Below, piece after piece: positions 18,359 to 27,003 of a stretch of DNA of 64,000 nucleotides; position 1 is the first letter of the stretch; every line of letters starts with the position of its first letter. The DNA is from Salivita marina (GTDB lineage Bacteria; Pseudomonadota; Gammaproteobacteria; Pseudomonadales; Azotimanducaceae), in assembly GCA_038144425.1 (NCBI GenBank), contig JAYQNS010000004.1, positions 620,001 through 684,000 on the forward strand. Direction: 5' to 3'. The notes under the pieces were generated by a model that saw only the letters and a list, made by a program, of their open reading frames with translations, was not told the DNA's origin and did not search any database. The translations under genes and the position numbers were made by a program.

Positions 18359-19164
18359 CAGGGGGTGGCCGCCTTTGGCACCAAGGCAAGCTGCCGAGAC
18401 TGGGCCACCAGCTGGCCCGTGCTATCCCACAGCTCCCCATCCTCCTCGAGGAAGCCACTGGAGATCACCCGGGTGGCAAAGCGCGCCCGGAGCCAGCCCG
18501 GCGCAGGACAGCACCGCAGGTGACAGGTGAGCTCCACCGTGGGCGTCCAGGCCACGGGGAGGTTGGCGTTGAAGATGGTGGGGGGAAATGCGTCCAGCCC
18601 CAGGAGCAGCCCCAGCACGGAGCAGGGGTCTTCCTCAGGCAGACGGAAGTAGCCGCGCATCTCCGGGATACCCCGGGGATCGCCGTTGCGAAAGCCCGCG
18701 TCCTCGGGATGAAGCCGGGCCTCAATGCGATCCATGAGAGAAGGTGCAAAGCCCTCACCGCTCGACCCCAGGGGGCGGCAGGCCTCCAGCGCGGGCAAGG
18801 CCGGCGGCTCAAGACGCACCTGGGTAGGCCCCGCCGCACCGAATTCGAGATTGCCAAAAGTGCCGAGCGCGCTCAGCACCGCGCCCCCCGGGCCCTCCAG
18901 CGTGGCCCGGGCCGTCGCAAAGCGTTTGCCTTCCTTCACGGTTTCGCAGTGCACGGCCACTGGCCCCACCTTCCCAGGGCGCAGATAATGGGCCGTGATG
19001 CTCACGGGATCGGGGCGACCCAGATGTTGGCGAAGGCCGTTCGCCGCCAGCGCCAAGAGATAGCCGCCGTTAGCGTTGCCCCCGATATCCCAGCCTTCAG
19101 CGATCTGTCCCGCATAGTGCCCGGGCTGGCTTTCCGTGAGAGCAATGGCGCGGCTAAAGCTCAA
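18358..19164 (-). CDS. Double-hotdog acyl-CoA thioesterase family protein
   Basis: A 268-residue protein. The N-terminal hotdog domain begins GWDIGGNANGGYLLALAANG and is followed by a second hotdog half containing VELTCHLRCCPAPGWLRARF and a final TGQLVAQSRQLALV, a pattern of TesB-like thioesterases acting on acyl-CoA esters. The start is TTG at 19164, overlapping the upstream stop as TTGA. Its place in an operon with kynureninase suggests aromatic or acyl-CoA catabolism, but this is inference. Confidence 0.8.
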   Translation of the reverse strand: MSFSRAIALTESQPGHYAGQIAEGWDIGGNANGGYLLALAANGLRQHLGRPDPVSITAHYLRPGKVGPVAVHCETVKEGKRFATARATLEGPGGAVLSALGTFGNLEFGAAGPTQVRLEPPALPALEACRPLGSSGEGFAPSLMDRIEARLHPEDAGFRNGDPRGIPEMRGYFRLPEEDPCSVLGLLLGLDAFPPTIFNANLPVAWTPTVELTCHLRCCPAPGWLRARFATRVISSGFLEEDGELWDSTGQLVAQSRQLALVPKAATP

Positions 19165-19664
19165 GGGGCCCGCTCCTGTTCGTAGGCCTGAATGCGATCC
19201 ACAACGCTCTGGGCCAGATCATTCGGCACCAAAAGCGTCAGACTGTACTGGGCGATGCGCCATCCGTCGGCGGTTTTCCGAAGCACCCCCGTTCCCCGGC
19301 ACGGCCCCATGCGCGTGCCCACCACCACCTCGTCAAACCAAGCCAGGGTCCCGTCCTCGCTGAAATCCAGGTGGCGCTCCGCGGGGTGGTAGGTCCACCC
19401 CGTACCGGTCGCAAAGCGAGCCGAGACGTAGGGGGCGAACTCGGCCAAGGGCCAGCGCTCGCTGCGGTCCGTACCGAGGAAAACTCCATCCTCCGTAAAC
19501 AGGCTGAGGTAGGGCTCGAGGGCTGCTTCCGAGGCATAGCGGTGCAGGCTATCGAGCACAGCCTCTGCCTCTGCCTGCGGTGAAGCCTTCGCTGGAGCGA
19601 ATACAGCGAGGGCCGCCAGCAGCCCCGCTAGGCTCACGCTGCGCCGAAGCAATTCCGTTGCCAT
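19161..19664 (-). CDS. Secreted NTF2/SnoaL-like protein
   Basis: A 167-residue protein. The start at 19664 gives a signal peptide (hydrophobic core LAGLLAALAVFAP, cleavage near AKA-S) and has a full AAGGAGGT ribosome site eight bases upstream. The mature part resembles the NTF2-like superfamily (LFTEDGVFLGTDRSERW, WFDEVVVGTRMGPCRGTGVL, DGWRIAQYSLTLLVPND), a cone-shaped fold used both as enzyme and as binding protein. It begins one base after the kynU stop. The function is unknown. Confidence 0.75.
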   Translation of the reverse strand: MATELLRRSVSLAGLLAALAVFAPAKASPQAEAEAVLDSLHRYASEAALEPYLSLFTEDGVFLGTDRSERWPLAEFAPYVSARFATGTGWTYHPAERHLDFSEDGTLAWFDEVVVGTRMGPCRGTGVLRKTADGWRIAQYSLTLLVPNDLAQSVVDRIQAYEQERAP

Positions 19665-19665
19665 A

Positions 19666-20907
19666 TCAGGTGACCTCCTTGGCCGTTTGGTAGCGGGCCG
19701 CCCGATGGCGACCGCTGCGCACCGTGGCTTCCAGGCATTCCACGGCATCAAAAACATCTATAAAGCGAAGCACGGCAGGGGATACCCCAAAGCGCAGGAT
19801 GTTCGGCGCCCGGAAATCCCCAATCACCCCGTCGTCCTGCAGCGCCTGAATGAGGGCATAGGCCTCGGGATGGACGAAAGCGACCTGGCTACCGCGCCGT
19901 TCTGGGTCCCAGGGGGTTAAGCAGTGGAAGTCCTTAAGGGCAGGGCGGGCAGCGACTTCCTCCATGAATGCCGAGGTGAGCGCCAGGGACTTTTCCCGCA
20001 GCGCAGCCGGAGAGACACCCTCAAAGAGCTTAAGAGCCCCGGCTAGGGCCGCGAGGGAGAGGATGGGGGGCGTGCCGCACTTTAGTCGATCGACGCCCGC
20101 GGCGGGGTCGTAGCTGGGCTCAAAGGCGAAGGGCCGAGCATGGCCAAACCACCCCGCCAGGGGCTGGGCGAGGGTCGCCTGCAGCGCCTGCGCCACGTAG
20201 GCAAAGGCCGGCGCACCGGGGCCGCCGTTGAGAAACTTGTAGCCGCAGCCCACCGCGAAGTCCACGCCCCAAGCCTCCAGGGCCAGGGGCATCGCCCCGG
20301 CGCTGTGCGCCAAATCCCAGAGCACGAGAGCGCCGTGATCGTGCACCGCCGCGGTAATCTCTGGGAGGGCCAAACGCTCGCCGGACCGAAAGTCCACGTG
20401 GGACAGGAGCACCACGGCTACCGTGGCGTCGAGGGCGCTCTGCAACGCCTCTAGGCTTGGGAAGGTGCACAGTTCGGCCCGGGCCTCGCCCAGCCAAGCA
20501 GCCAAGCCCTCGGCCATGTAGAGATCCGTGGGGAAGGTATCCCTGAGGGCGAAGATCCGGCGCCGCCCGGGGCGCGCGGCCAGGGCCGCGGCCAGTAGCT
20601 TAAAAATGTTGAGAGAGGTGGAATCAGCCACGGCCACAGAGCCCGGCGCCGCCCCGAGGAGAGGTGCAAGAACCTCCGCGGTGCGGTCTGGCAGGTCAAA
20701 CCAGCCCTCGTCGTTCCAGCCGCGAATGAGGGCCTCCCCCCAGCCCCGCTCGAGCGCGCGAAGCACCGCCGCCCGGGCCGTCTTCGGCTGCGGGCCCAGG
20801 GAATTGCCATCGAAGTAGCGCACCCCGGCGGGCAGGGTAAAGGCCTCCCGAAGCGCTGCGAGGGGATCGGCCGCATCCAGCGCCTCAAAGCGAGCCCGAT
20901 CGCTCAC
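19666..20907 (-). CDS. kynU: Kynureninase
   Basis: A 413-residue PLP-dependent hydrolase cleaving kynurenine to anthranilate plus alanine, or 3-hydroxykynurenine to 3-hydroxyanthranilate. Family signatures are YFDGNSLGPQPK near the N-terminus, the substrate-loop RGWNDEGWFDLP, LLSHVDFRSG, LWDLAHSAGAMPL and the PLP-lysine motif GCGYKFLNGGPGAPAF. The start is GTG at 20907 and overlaps the upstream hydrolase stop as GTGA. Tryptophan 2,3-dioxygenase is not in the window. The adjacent alpha/beta hydrolase may supply the missing N-formylkynurenine step. Confidence 0.95.
   Translation of the reverse strand: MSDRARFEALDAADPLAALREAFTLPAGVRYFDGNSLGPQPKTARAAVLRALERGWGEALIRGWNDEGWFDLPDRTAEVLAPLLGAAPGSVAVADSTSLNIFKLLAAALAARPGRRRIFALRDTFPTDLYMAEGLAAWLGEARAELCTFPSLEALQSALDATVAVVLLSHVDFRSGERLALPEITAAVHDHGALVLWDLAHSAGAMPLALEAWGVDFAVGCGYKFLNGGPGAPAFAYVAQALQATLAQPLAGWFGHARPFAFEPSYDPAAGVDRLKCGTPPILSLAALAGALKLFEGVSPAALREKSLALTSAFMEEVAARPALKDFHCLTPWDPERRGSQVAFVHPEAYALIQALQDDGVIGDFRAPNILRFGVSPAVLRFIDVFDAVECLEATVRSGRHRAARYQTAKEVT
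19673..19680 (-). promoter_or_regulatory. Full-match Shine-Dalgarno inside kynU 3' end
   Basis: AAGGAGGT on the minus strand lies within the last codons of kynU, eight bases before the ATG of the NTF2-like gene. It fixes that start at 19664 and allows strong re-initiation at the kynU stop. Confidence 0.8.
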
Positions 20908-21785
20908 GGCGCGAGCGCCTCCCCCAGAACCCCGGTGAGCACCGGATAAGCCGGGCTCTGGGGATGAATCAGGGCGAAGTGGCCGTGGTCGGGAAGGATT
21001 TCGAGAGTAACGGCGCGCCCTGCCCGACCCAGGGCCTGGGCGAAGGCTTCGCTTTGGCTCGGCGCTACGATGGGATCCTGGGCGCCGTGAATGAGCGCAA
21101 AGGCCGTTGTCCCCGGCGTTTTTGGAAGGGGGTCGGCTGCTGCATAGGCCGCGGGCGCCGTTTCCGGCAGCCCCCCAAGGAACTGGGGCGTGGCCACCTC
21201 GCAGGAATTATCACCCAAGGCGTAGGCAGGCAGATCGGTAATGGGCGCGAGACCCAGGGCCAGCTTAGGCGCCGGAAGGGGATCGGGCCAATGGCTTGCG
21301 AGCCACAGCGCCAGGTGTCCCCCAGCAGAATGGCCAAGCACGGCGAGGCGCTGAAGATCGAAGCGCTCGGAGAAGGGCGCAAAGGTTAGGGCGGCGACCG
21401 CTGCCTGCACATCGTTCCCGGTGCCGGGCCAGCCGCCACCATCGTCGCCTACGCGCCGATATTCCAGGGACCACACCGCATAGCCCTCGGCCGCGAGGGC
21501 CCCGGCGAGGGCGCGAATATGATCGAGCCCGTAGGCGTTCAGCCAGCAGCCGCCGTGCACCAGTACAACAACCGGTGCCGGCGCCGAGCCCGCGGGCAGA
21601 TAGAGCTCCGCATGCTGGGGCCCGGCGGGCCCGTAGCGCACCGTGGCCACGGGGCTGGGCACGGGGAGGGCCGCGACGGCGGAAAAGCCCACGGAGCCGG
21701 ACACCCTTTCCACCTGCGCCGCAGCGGCGGCGCCCGCCAGGCATAGAGCGCCCCAAAGGCCCCACCGCAGTGTGGACAGCACCAT
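20904..21785 (-). CDS. Secreted alpha/beta hydrolase, possible kynurenine formamidase-like
   Basis: A 293-residue protein with an N-terminal signal peptide (hydrophobic stretch to about residue 22). Hydrolase motifs are the oxyanion VHGGCW, the nucleophile GHSAGG, a catalytic Asp in ALIHGAQDPIVAP and His in LPDHGHF. HGG-type hydrolases include the eukaryotic-type arylformamidases. Being immediately upstream of kynU with a four-base overlap makes N-formylkynurenine a candidate substrate, but export to the periplasm argues against a simple pathway role. It starts 14 bp after radA. Confidence 0.8.
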   Translation of the reverse strand: MVLSTLRWGLWGALCLAGAAAAAQVERVSGSVGFSAVAALPVPSPVATVRYGPAGPQHAELYLPAGSAPAPVVVLVHGGCWLNAYGLDHIRALAGALAAEGYAVWSLEYRRVGDDGGGWPGTGNDVQAAVAALTFAPFSERFDLQRLAVLGHSAGGHLALWLASHWPDPLPAPKLALGLAPITDLPAYALGDNSCEVATPQFLGGLPETAPAAYAAADPLPKTPGTTAFALIHGAQDPIVAPSQSEAFAQALGRAGRAVTLEILPDHGHFALIHPQSPAYPVLTGVLGEALAP

Positions 21786-21799
21786 GGCGTTACTCCTTC

Positions 21800-23164
21800 T
21801 TAGCTAAAGCCAGCGGCGCTCAGCGCCTCAGCGAGGGTCGTCACGGGAACCACGGTCAGGCCCTCCGGAGCCTGTCGGGGCGCATTGCCCTTGGGCACGA
21901 TGGCCCTAGTAAATCCGTGCTTCGCCGCCTCCCGCAAGCGCTCCAGCCCCTGGGGTACGGGGCGCACCTCTCCGGAGAGGCCGACCTCCCCAAAGACAAT
22001 AAGGGAACCGGGCAGGGCCTGGCTCCGGAAGCTCGAGACCGTAGCCAGCAGCGCAGCAAGATCGCTTGCCGTTTCCGCGACCCGCACGCCCCCCACCACA
22101 TTTAAGAAAACGTCCTGATCGCCGAGGGCCAGCCCCGCATGGCGATGCAGAACCGCCAGCAAGAGGGCGAGGCGGTTACCCTCGATACCCACGGCGAGGC
22201 GCCGGGCATGGCTGCTTTGCCCATCGTCCACCAGGGCCTGGACTTCCACCAATAGGGGTCGGGAGCCTTCCCACACCACCACCACGAGGGAGCCCGGCGC
22301 CGGTGTCCCTGCCCGGGAAAGGAAAATCGCCGAAGGATTCGCCACTTCCCGCAGCCCCCGCTCGGTCATGGCGAACACCCCGAGCTCGTTTACAGCGCCG
22401 AAGCGATTTTTCAGGCTCCGAAGCATGCGGAAGCGGCTGTCCGACGCGTCCTCAAGCATCATGAAGGTGTCGATCATGTGCTCGAGCACCCGGGGCCCAG
22501 CGAGCCCCCCTTCCTTGTTCACGTGGCCCACGAGAATGACCACCGTGCCCGTCTGCTTGGCAAAGCGCACCATGCGCGCCGTAGCTTCACGGACCTGGGT
22601 CACGCCCCCAGGCGCGCCGTCGGCATCGTCCGTGTGCAGCGTTTGGACGGAATCAAGGATCATAAGCGCGGGCTTTTCCTCCGCGGCATGAGCGAGGATC
22701 GCTTCCACCCGCGTCTCCGCCGCGACCCGGAGCCGATCCCGGGAAAGCTCTAGCCGATCCGCCCGGAGCGCGAGCTGGGTCAGAGATTCTTCCCCCGTGA
22801 CATAAAGCACTGTCGCCTGCTCCGCCAAGGCGCAGGAGACTTGCAGCAGCACGGTAGACTTTCCAGCCCCGGGGCTGCCGGCCAGCAGCACCACGGAGCC
22901 AGCCACGAAACCACCCCCAAGCACCCGGTCCAGTTCCTTTAGGCCCGAAGGGCGTCGGGGCATTTCTTCTAGGCGCACCTCGGACAAGGCCGTCACTGCG
23001 CTACGCTCCCCGGCCCAGCCCGCCGCCCCGCGGCTGCGGCTTGGCGCGCCCTGCACCTCATCGAGCGTGTTCCAGGCTTGGCAATGAGCGCACTGACCCT
23101 GCCACTTGGCATGATCACCGCCGCATTCGCGGCACACCCACAGTACCTTCGGCGCCTTAGCCAT
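21800..23164 (-). CDS. radA: DNA repair protein RadA
   Basis: A 454-residue RecA-like branch-migration ATPase. The N-terminal zinc finger is CREC plus CAHC (residues 11-29), Walker A is AGSPGAGKST near residue 97, Walker B is ALMILDS, the RadA-specific KNRFG motif is present, and a Lon-protease-like domain fills the C-terminal 150 residues (ending with TRAIVPKGNAPRQ). It overlaps alr by eight bases and is followed by the accessory hydrolase-kynU group. Confidence 0.96.
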   Translation of the reverse strand: MAKAPKVLWVCRECGGDHAKWQGQCAHCQAWNTLDEVQGAPSRSRGAAGWAGERSAVTALSEVRLEEMPRRPSGLKELDRVLGGGFVAGSVVLLAGSPGAGKSTVLLQVSCALAEQATVLYVTGEESLTQLALRADRLELSRDRLRVAAETRVEAILAHAAEEKPALMILDSVQTLHTDDADGAPGGVTQVREATARMVRFAKQTGTVVILVGHVNKEGGLAGPRVLEHMIDTFMMLEDASDSRFRMLRSLKNRFGAVNELGVFAMTERGLREVANPSAIFLSRAGTPAPGSLVVVVWEGSRPLLVEVQALVDDGQSSHARRLAVGIEGNRLALLLAVLHRHAGLALGDQDVFLNVVGGVRVAETASDLAALLATVSSFRSQALPGSLIVFGEVGLSGEVRPVPQGLERLREAAKHGFTRAIVPKGNAPRQAPEGLTVVPVTTLAEALSAAGFS

Positions 23165-24239
23165 GGGCAGAGCCCTCCACCACCCGTGGCACCCGGGGCC
23201 CTAGGCGGGTTAGCAATTCGTAGCCAATGGTGCCCAGGGCCGCCGCCAGTCGATCCACGGGAAGACCCTTCCCCCATAGCGTGACCTGATCTCCCAGGCC
23301 CACGCTTGGGAGATCGGTGACATCAATGGTGAGCGAATCCATGGAGACACGCCCTACCAACGGGGCGATGCCCGCCGCCGTCAGCACCGGGGTGCCATGG
23401 GGCAGGGTTCGCGGATAGCCATCGCCATAGCCGAGGGCCACGGTGGCGATGCGGCTTTCCCGGGGCGCCGCCCAGCTGGCCCCATAGCCCACGCTGCCCC
23501 CGACGGGCACGGTGCGCACAGCCAGAATCCGAGAGGTGAGGGTCATCACGGGAGCGAGGCCCAAGGCCTCGGGGGTTTGCTCGGCTAGGGAAGCGCCTCC
23601 GTAAAGCATAATGCCCGGGCGCACGACTTGATCTCCGGTGACCTCGCCCGCCAACAGAGCGGCGGAATTACAGGCGCTACTCGGGGCCGCAAGGGCCACG
23701 GCGGCGCTTCGCTGCTGCTCGTGCAGCGGCGCCCCGGGCGTATCGGCGCAGGCAAAATGCGTCATCACGGTCGGGGAAAGCCCCTTCGCCTCAAGCTGAG
23801 CCTTCGCCGCCGCCAGCGCCGGGAGGTCTAACCCCAGGCGGTGCATGCCCGAATCCAGCTCCAGCCAAGGGACCGCTGGCGCATCGCCAGAGCGCAGGCC
23901 ATCGGCAAAGCCCGCGACCTGTTCCGGGGTATGCAGCACGAGGGTCAGGGCCGCCTGCGCCGCCGCGGCCATGCCGGCGCGGTCATGGGCGCCCTGCAGC
24001 ACAACAATAGGCCGCTCGGGAACCAGGGCGCGGAGCTGCAACCCCTCATCCAGGTCTGCTACGCAAAAGCCATCCGCCGCCTCCGCAGCCCCTACAATGC
24101 TCGCCATGCCATGGCCATAGGCATCGGCCTTCACCACCGCATAAACAGCGCGGCTTCCGGCGCAGCGCCGGGCCAGGGCGAGGTTGCTTTGGAAGGCCGG
24201 AAGGTCGATGAGGGCCCGAGCGTAGCGATGGCTGGCCAT
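23157..24239 (-). CDS. alr: Alanine racemase
   Basis: A 360-residue fold type III PLP enzyme making D-alanine for peptidoglycan. The PLP lysine lies in VVKADAYGHG (about residue 33), the second catalytic base Tyr in GGSVGYGASW (about residue 255), and VGRVSMDSLTIDVTD is also typical. The ATG overlaps the dnaB stop by one base (TGATG). The dnaB-alr order is the usual gammaproteobacterial one. Confidence 0.96.
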   Translation of the reverse strand: MASHRYARALIDLPAFQSNLALARRCAGSRAVYAVVKADAYGHGMASIVGAAEAADGFCVADLDEGLQLRALVPERPIVVLQGAHDRAGMAAAAQAALTLVLHTPEQVAGFADGLRSGDAPAVPWLELDSGMHRLGLDLPALAAAKAQLEAKGLSPTVMTHFACADTPGAPLHEQQRSAAVALAAPSSACNSAALLAGEVTGDQVVRPGIMLYGGASLAEQTPEALGLAPVMTLTSRILAVRTVPVGGSVGYGASWAAPRESRIATVALGYGDGYPRTLPHGTPVLTAAGIAPLVGRVSMDSLTIDVTDLPSVGLGDQVTLWGKGLPVDRLAAALGTIGYELLTRLGPRVPRVVEGSAHG

Positions 24240-25629
24240 CAGAACTGGTCGTAACGGTCCGGGGCGAGGGACTCGAATTTCGTCAGCGGGCCCACGAAAG
24301 CGAGGCGTACGGAACCGATAGGGCCGTTCCGCTGCTTGCCAATGATGATCTCCGCCACGCCCTTATCTGCCGATTCGGGGTTATAGACCTCGTCCCGGTA
24401 GATAAACATGATGAGATCCGCGTCCTGCTCAATGGCGCCCGACTCCCGAAGATCGCTCATCACCGGCCGCTTATTGGGCCTCTGCTCTAGGGAGCGGTTG
24501 AGCTGGTAGAGCGCGATGACTGGGCACCCCATTTCCTTAGCCAGGGCCTTCAGAGATCGAGAAATTTCCGAGATCTCTCCGGTGCGGTTTTCGTTGCTTC
24601 CCGGCACTTGCATGAGCTGAAGATAGTCCACCACGATCACGCCCAGGCTTCCGTGTTCCCGGGCCACACGCCGAGCCCGGGCCCGAAGTTCCGTGGGGGA
24701 CAGGGCCGGAGTGTCGTCGATATAGAGGGGACGATCGCGAAGCAAAGCCATGGTGGACGTCAGGCGGGGCCAGTCGTCATCGGTAAGCTGACCGGTGCGC
24801 ATGTGGCTCTGGTTGATGCGACCAAGGGACGACAGCATCCGCATCATGAGCGCATCGGCGGGCATTTCCATGGAGAAGACGAGCACGGGGCCAGCGCCGT
24901 CGAGCATGAGCGCATGCTCCGCCAGGTTCATGGCAAAGCTGGTCTTTCCCATGGAGGGGCGCCCGGCAACGATCACCAGATCCGCCGGCTGTAAGCCGCT
25001 CGTCATACCGTCCAAGTCGGCAAAACCCGTGGCCAGACCCGTAATGGCGCTTTTCGAAGCCACGAGGCGGTCAATGCGGTCCACGGCCTGCTTCAAAAGG
25101 GCCCGAGCATCCTGCGGCCCCCAGCCTTGGGCCGCCCTTCGGCAATCTGGAAGACTTCTCGCTCCGCCTCATCGAGGAGCTCCGCACTTTTCCGCCCCTG
25201 GGGAGAGAAGGCCGCTTCCGCGATGCGATTGGCCGCAGAAATGAGCTGGCGAAGGGTGGCTCGCTCCCGGACGATTTCCGCGTAAGCCTTAATATTGCTG
25301 ATGCCCGGCGTGCTCTCCGCGAGCTCCGCGAGATAGGCCATATCGAGGCCCCGGGCGGCGCTGCCCAGGTTTTCCAGGGCCCGACCCACGGTTAGTACAT
25401 CCACCGCACCCTCATCTTCCATGAGGCTACCGATGGTGCGCCAAATCAGGCGGTGATCCGTGCGGTAGAAGTCCCCTTCCCCCAGCAGGTCGCCAATTTC
25501 CCAATAGGCCGCCGCGTGCAGGAGCAGGCCCCCAAGCACCGCTTGCTCAGCTTCAATGGAGTGGGGCGGTACTTTGAGTCCCGTTAGCCGCCCTTCCGGC
25601 GCCGCAGGCGCAGCTGGCTCTTCGGCCAT
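24239..25629 (-). pseudogene. dnaB: Replicative DNA helicase DnaB, split in the linker by a frameshift
   Basis: Two frames cover a full-length DnaB (463 codons after repair). Frame one (25629 down to 25093) encodes the N-terminal domain (PPHSIEAEQAVLGGLLL onward) and ends QIAEGRPKAGGRRMLGPF. Frame two, from TTG 25096, encodes the linker helix (KQAVDRIDRLVAS) and the RecA-type domain with Walker A GRPSMGKTSFAMN, VVDYLQLMQ and SDLRESGAIEQDADLIMFIYRDE. Adding one G to the five-G run (25118-25122 on plus) restores a typical linker. As written, the stop of part one and start of part two overlap as TTGA. ATG 25629 has GGGGAG upstream. DnaB is essential, so error or a true split both need checking. 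Confidence 0.92.
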
Positions 25630-25716
25630 GGGTGCTCCCCTCGTGAATAAGACCGCTAGCGTCGGCCAGGGACCGCGAGGGGTCAAGGGCCGAGCACGCT
25701 ACCGGTCCAGAAACAG

Positions 25717-25740
25717 CGCGGGGGCCCAAAGGCCCCCGCG
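25717..25740 (-). terminator. Hairpin between rplI and dnaB
   Basis: Ten perfect base pairs (CGCGGGGGCC with GGCCCCCGCG) around a four-base loop, starting 22 bases downstream of the rplI stop. On the minus strand it is followed by CTGTTTCTGG, a weak T-stretch. It likely reduces read-through from the ribosomal operon into dnaB. Confidence 0.7.
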
Positions 25741-25762
25741 AGACAACGCTTAGCCCCAAGCG

Positions 25763-26209
25763 CTACTCGGGGATTACGTTGACCGTCACCGAAGCGGTGA
25801 CATCGGAGTGCAGCTGGAGGTCGACGGTGAACTCGCCGATGCTCCGCAGCGGACCCACGGGCAGCAGCACTTCGTCCTTGCTGACCTCCTGACCCGCTTC
25901 CGTGACCGCATCAGCGATTTCCCGGGAACCCACGGAACCGAAGAGCTTGCCTTCGTCGCTCGCGCGCGCCGCAATCGTCACGGCGAGCTCGGCGAGGCCA
26001 GCGGCCCGGTCCTCGGCGGCCTTCAACTGACCGGCGGCCTGGGCTTCAAGCTCAGCTCGACGGCTTTCGAAGACTTCCCGATTTGCAGCGGTAGCGCGAA
26101 CCGCTTTGCCCTGGGGGATGAGAAAATTCCGGCCGTAGCCATTCTTTACGGAGACTTCGTCCCCGAGGTTTCCCAGGTTGCGCACGCGCTCAAGAAGAAT
26201 AACGTCCAT
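25763..26209 (-). CDS. rplI: 50S ribosomal protein L9
   Basis: A 148-residue L9: N-terminal RNA-binding domain MDVILLERVRNLGNLGDEV with GYGRNFLIPQGKA, long connecting helix, then the C-terminal domain with KLFGSVGSREIADA. Length equals the family norm (148-150). It is the third gene of rpsF-rpsR-rplI, 21 bp after rpsR. Confidence 0.98.
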   Translation of the reverse strand: MDVILLERVRNLGNLGDEVSVKNGYGRNFLIPQGKAVRATAANREVFESRRAELEAQAAGQLKAAEDRAAGLAELAVTIAARASDEGKLFGSVGSREIADAVTEAGQEVSKDEVLLPVGPLRSIGEFTVDLQLHSDVTASVTVNVIPE

Positions 26210-26230
26210 TGCCTAGTCTCCTCCCTGCGC

Positions 26231-26458
26231 CTAGTTGTGGCGGTCCGTGTAGGGCAGAAGCGCAAGATAGCGCGCCCGCTTCACGGCCCGAGACAGCTGG
26301 CGCTGGTACTTCGCGCGCGTGCCAGTGATACGAGAGGGAACGATCTTCCCGGTCTCGGTGATGTACTGCTTGAGGGTTTCGAGATCCTTGTAGTCGATCT
26401 CCTTCACCCCATCCGCGGTGAAGCGGCAAAACTTACGGCGACGGAAAAAACGAGCCAT
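26231..26458 (-). CDS. rpsR: 30S ribosomal protein S18
   Basis: A 75-residue S18 with FRRRKFCRFTADG at the N-terminus, DYKDLETLKQYITETGKI and the PSRITGTRAKYQRQLSRAVK core that packs on S6. The ATG is two bases from the rpsF stop. Confidence 0.98.
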   Translation of the reverse strand: MARFFRRRKFCRFTADGVKEIDYKDLETLKQYITETGKIVPSRITGTRAKYQRQLSRAVKRARYLALLPYTDRHN

Positions 26459-26460
26459 GT

Positions 26461-26877
26461 TTAGTCCTCCTTGTCCGCGTCAACACCAGAATCGTCATCG
26501 TCGTGCGCCGGCGGGGCATCTTCGCGATCCCTACGGGGTCCGCGGTCCCGGCCTTCGCGCTCCGGCTTCATCATGGGGGACGCTTCCGTGACGGCCTCAT
26601 CCTGGCGCAGCACCATGCTACGGAGGATGGCGTCGTTGAAACGGAAGAGGCCTTCCAGCTCGGCCACCGGCGCTTCGCCACACTCAATGTTCATGAGCAC
26701 GTAGTGCGCTTTGTGGATTTTGTTGATCGGGTAGGCCAGCTGACGGCGACCCCAGTCTTCCAGACGATGCACAGCGCCGCCATCGGCTTCGACGACGCCC
26801 TTGTAGCGCTCGATCATGGAGGGGACTTGCTCGCTCTGATCCGGATGGACCAGAAAAACCACTTCGTAATGACGCAT
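26461..26877 (-). CDS. rpsF: 30S ribosomal protein S6
   Basis: A 138-residue S6. The ferredoxin-like core starts MRHYEVVFLVHPDQSEQV and includes EDWGRRQLAYPINKIHKAHY and the RFNDAILRSMVLR strand. The acidic, repetitive C-terminal tail (EDAPPAHDDDDSGVDADKED) resembles the E. coli tail that RimK extends with glutamates. AAAGGGAG precedes the ATG. It is the first gene of the operon. Confidence 0.98.
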   Translation of the reverse strand: MRHYEVVFLVHPDQSEQVPSMIERYKGVVEADGGAVHRLEDWGRRQLAYPINKIHKAHYVLMNIECGEAPVAELEGLFRFNDAILRSMVLRQDEAVTEASPMMKPEREGRDRGPRRDREDAPPAHDDDDSGVDADKED

Positions 26878-27003
26878 GAATGCTCCCTTTGGGTATTGCC
26901 CCCGCCGAGGTTGGCGTGGAGCAGGGAAGGGCGTGAGTCCACGCCCAGGGGCGGCGGATGATACGGAGGCCCTCGTCCAAGCGCAAGGGCATCGGTCAGC
27001 GCC
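26878..27003 (-). promoter_or_regulatory. rpsF leader region with a perfect hairpin
   Basis: The 126 bp between rlmB and rpsF hold a perfect seven-pair hairpin at 26929-26946 (GGGCGTG and CACGCCC around a four-base loop) and more GC-rich segments nearer the start codon. rpsF leaders in many bacteria carry an S6:S18-binding structure; I cannot confirm that motif here. There is no T-run, so it is not a clear terminator of upstream transcription. Confidence 0.35.

Noticed and set aside
18151..19185. 344-codon plus-strand frame opposite the EEP and thioesterase genes
   Set aside because: Low-complexity antisense frame; the minus-strand genes carry clear motifs and overlaps.
25093..25122. Programmed ribosomal frameshift in dnaB
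   Set aside because: No slippery heptamer with a nearby stimulatory structure is seen; a short G-run and similar lesions in other genes favour an indel.
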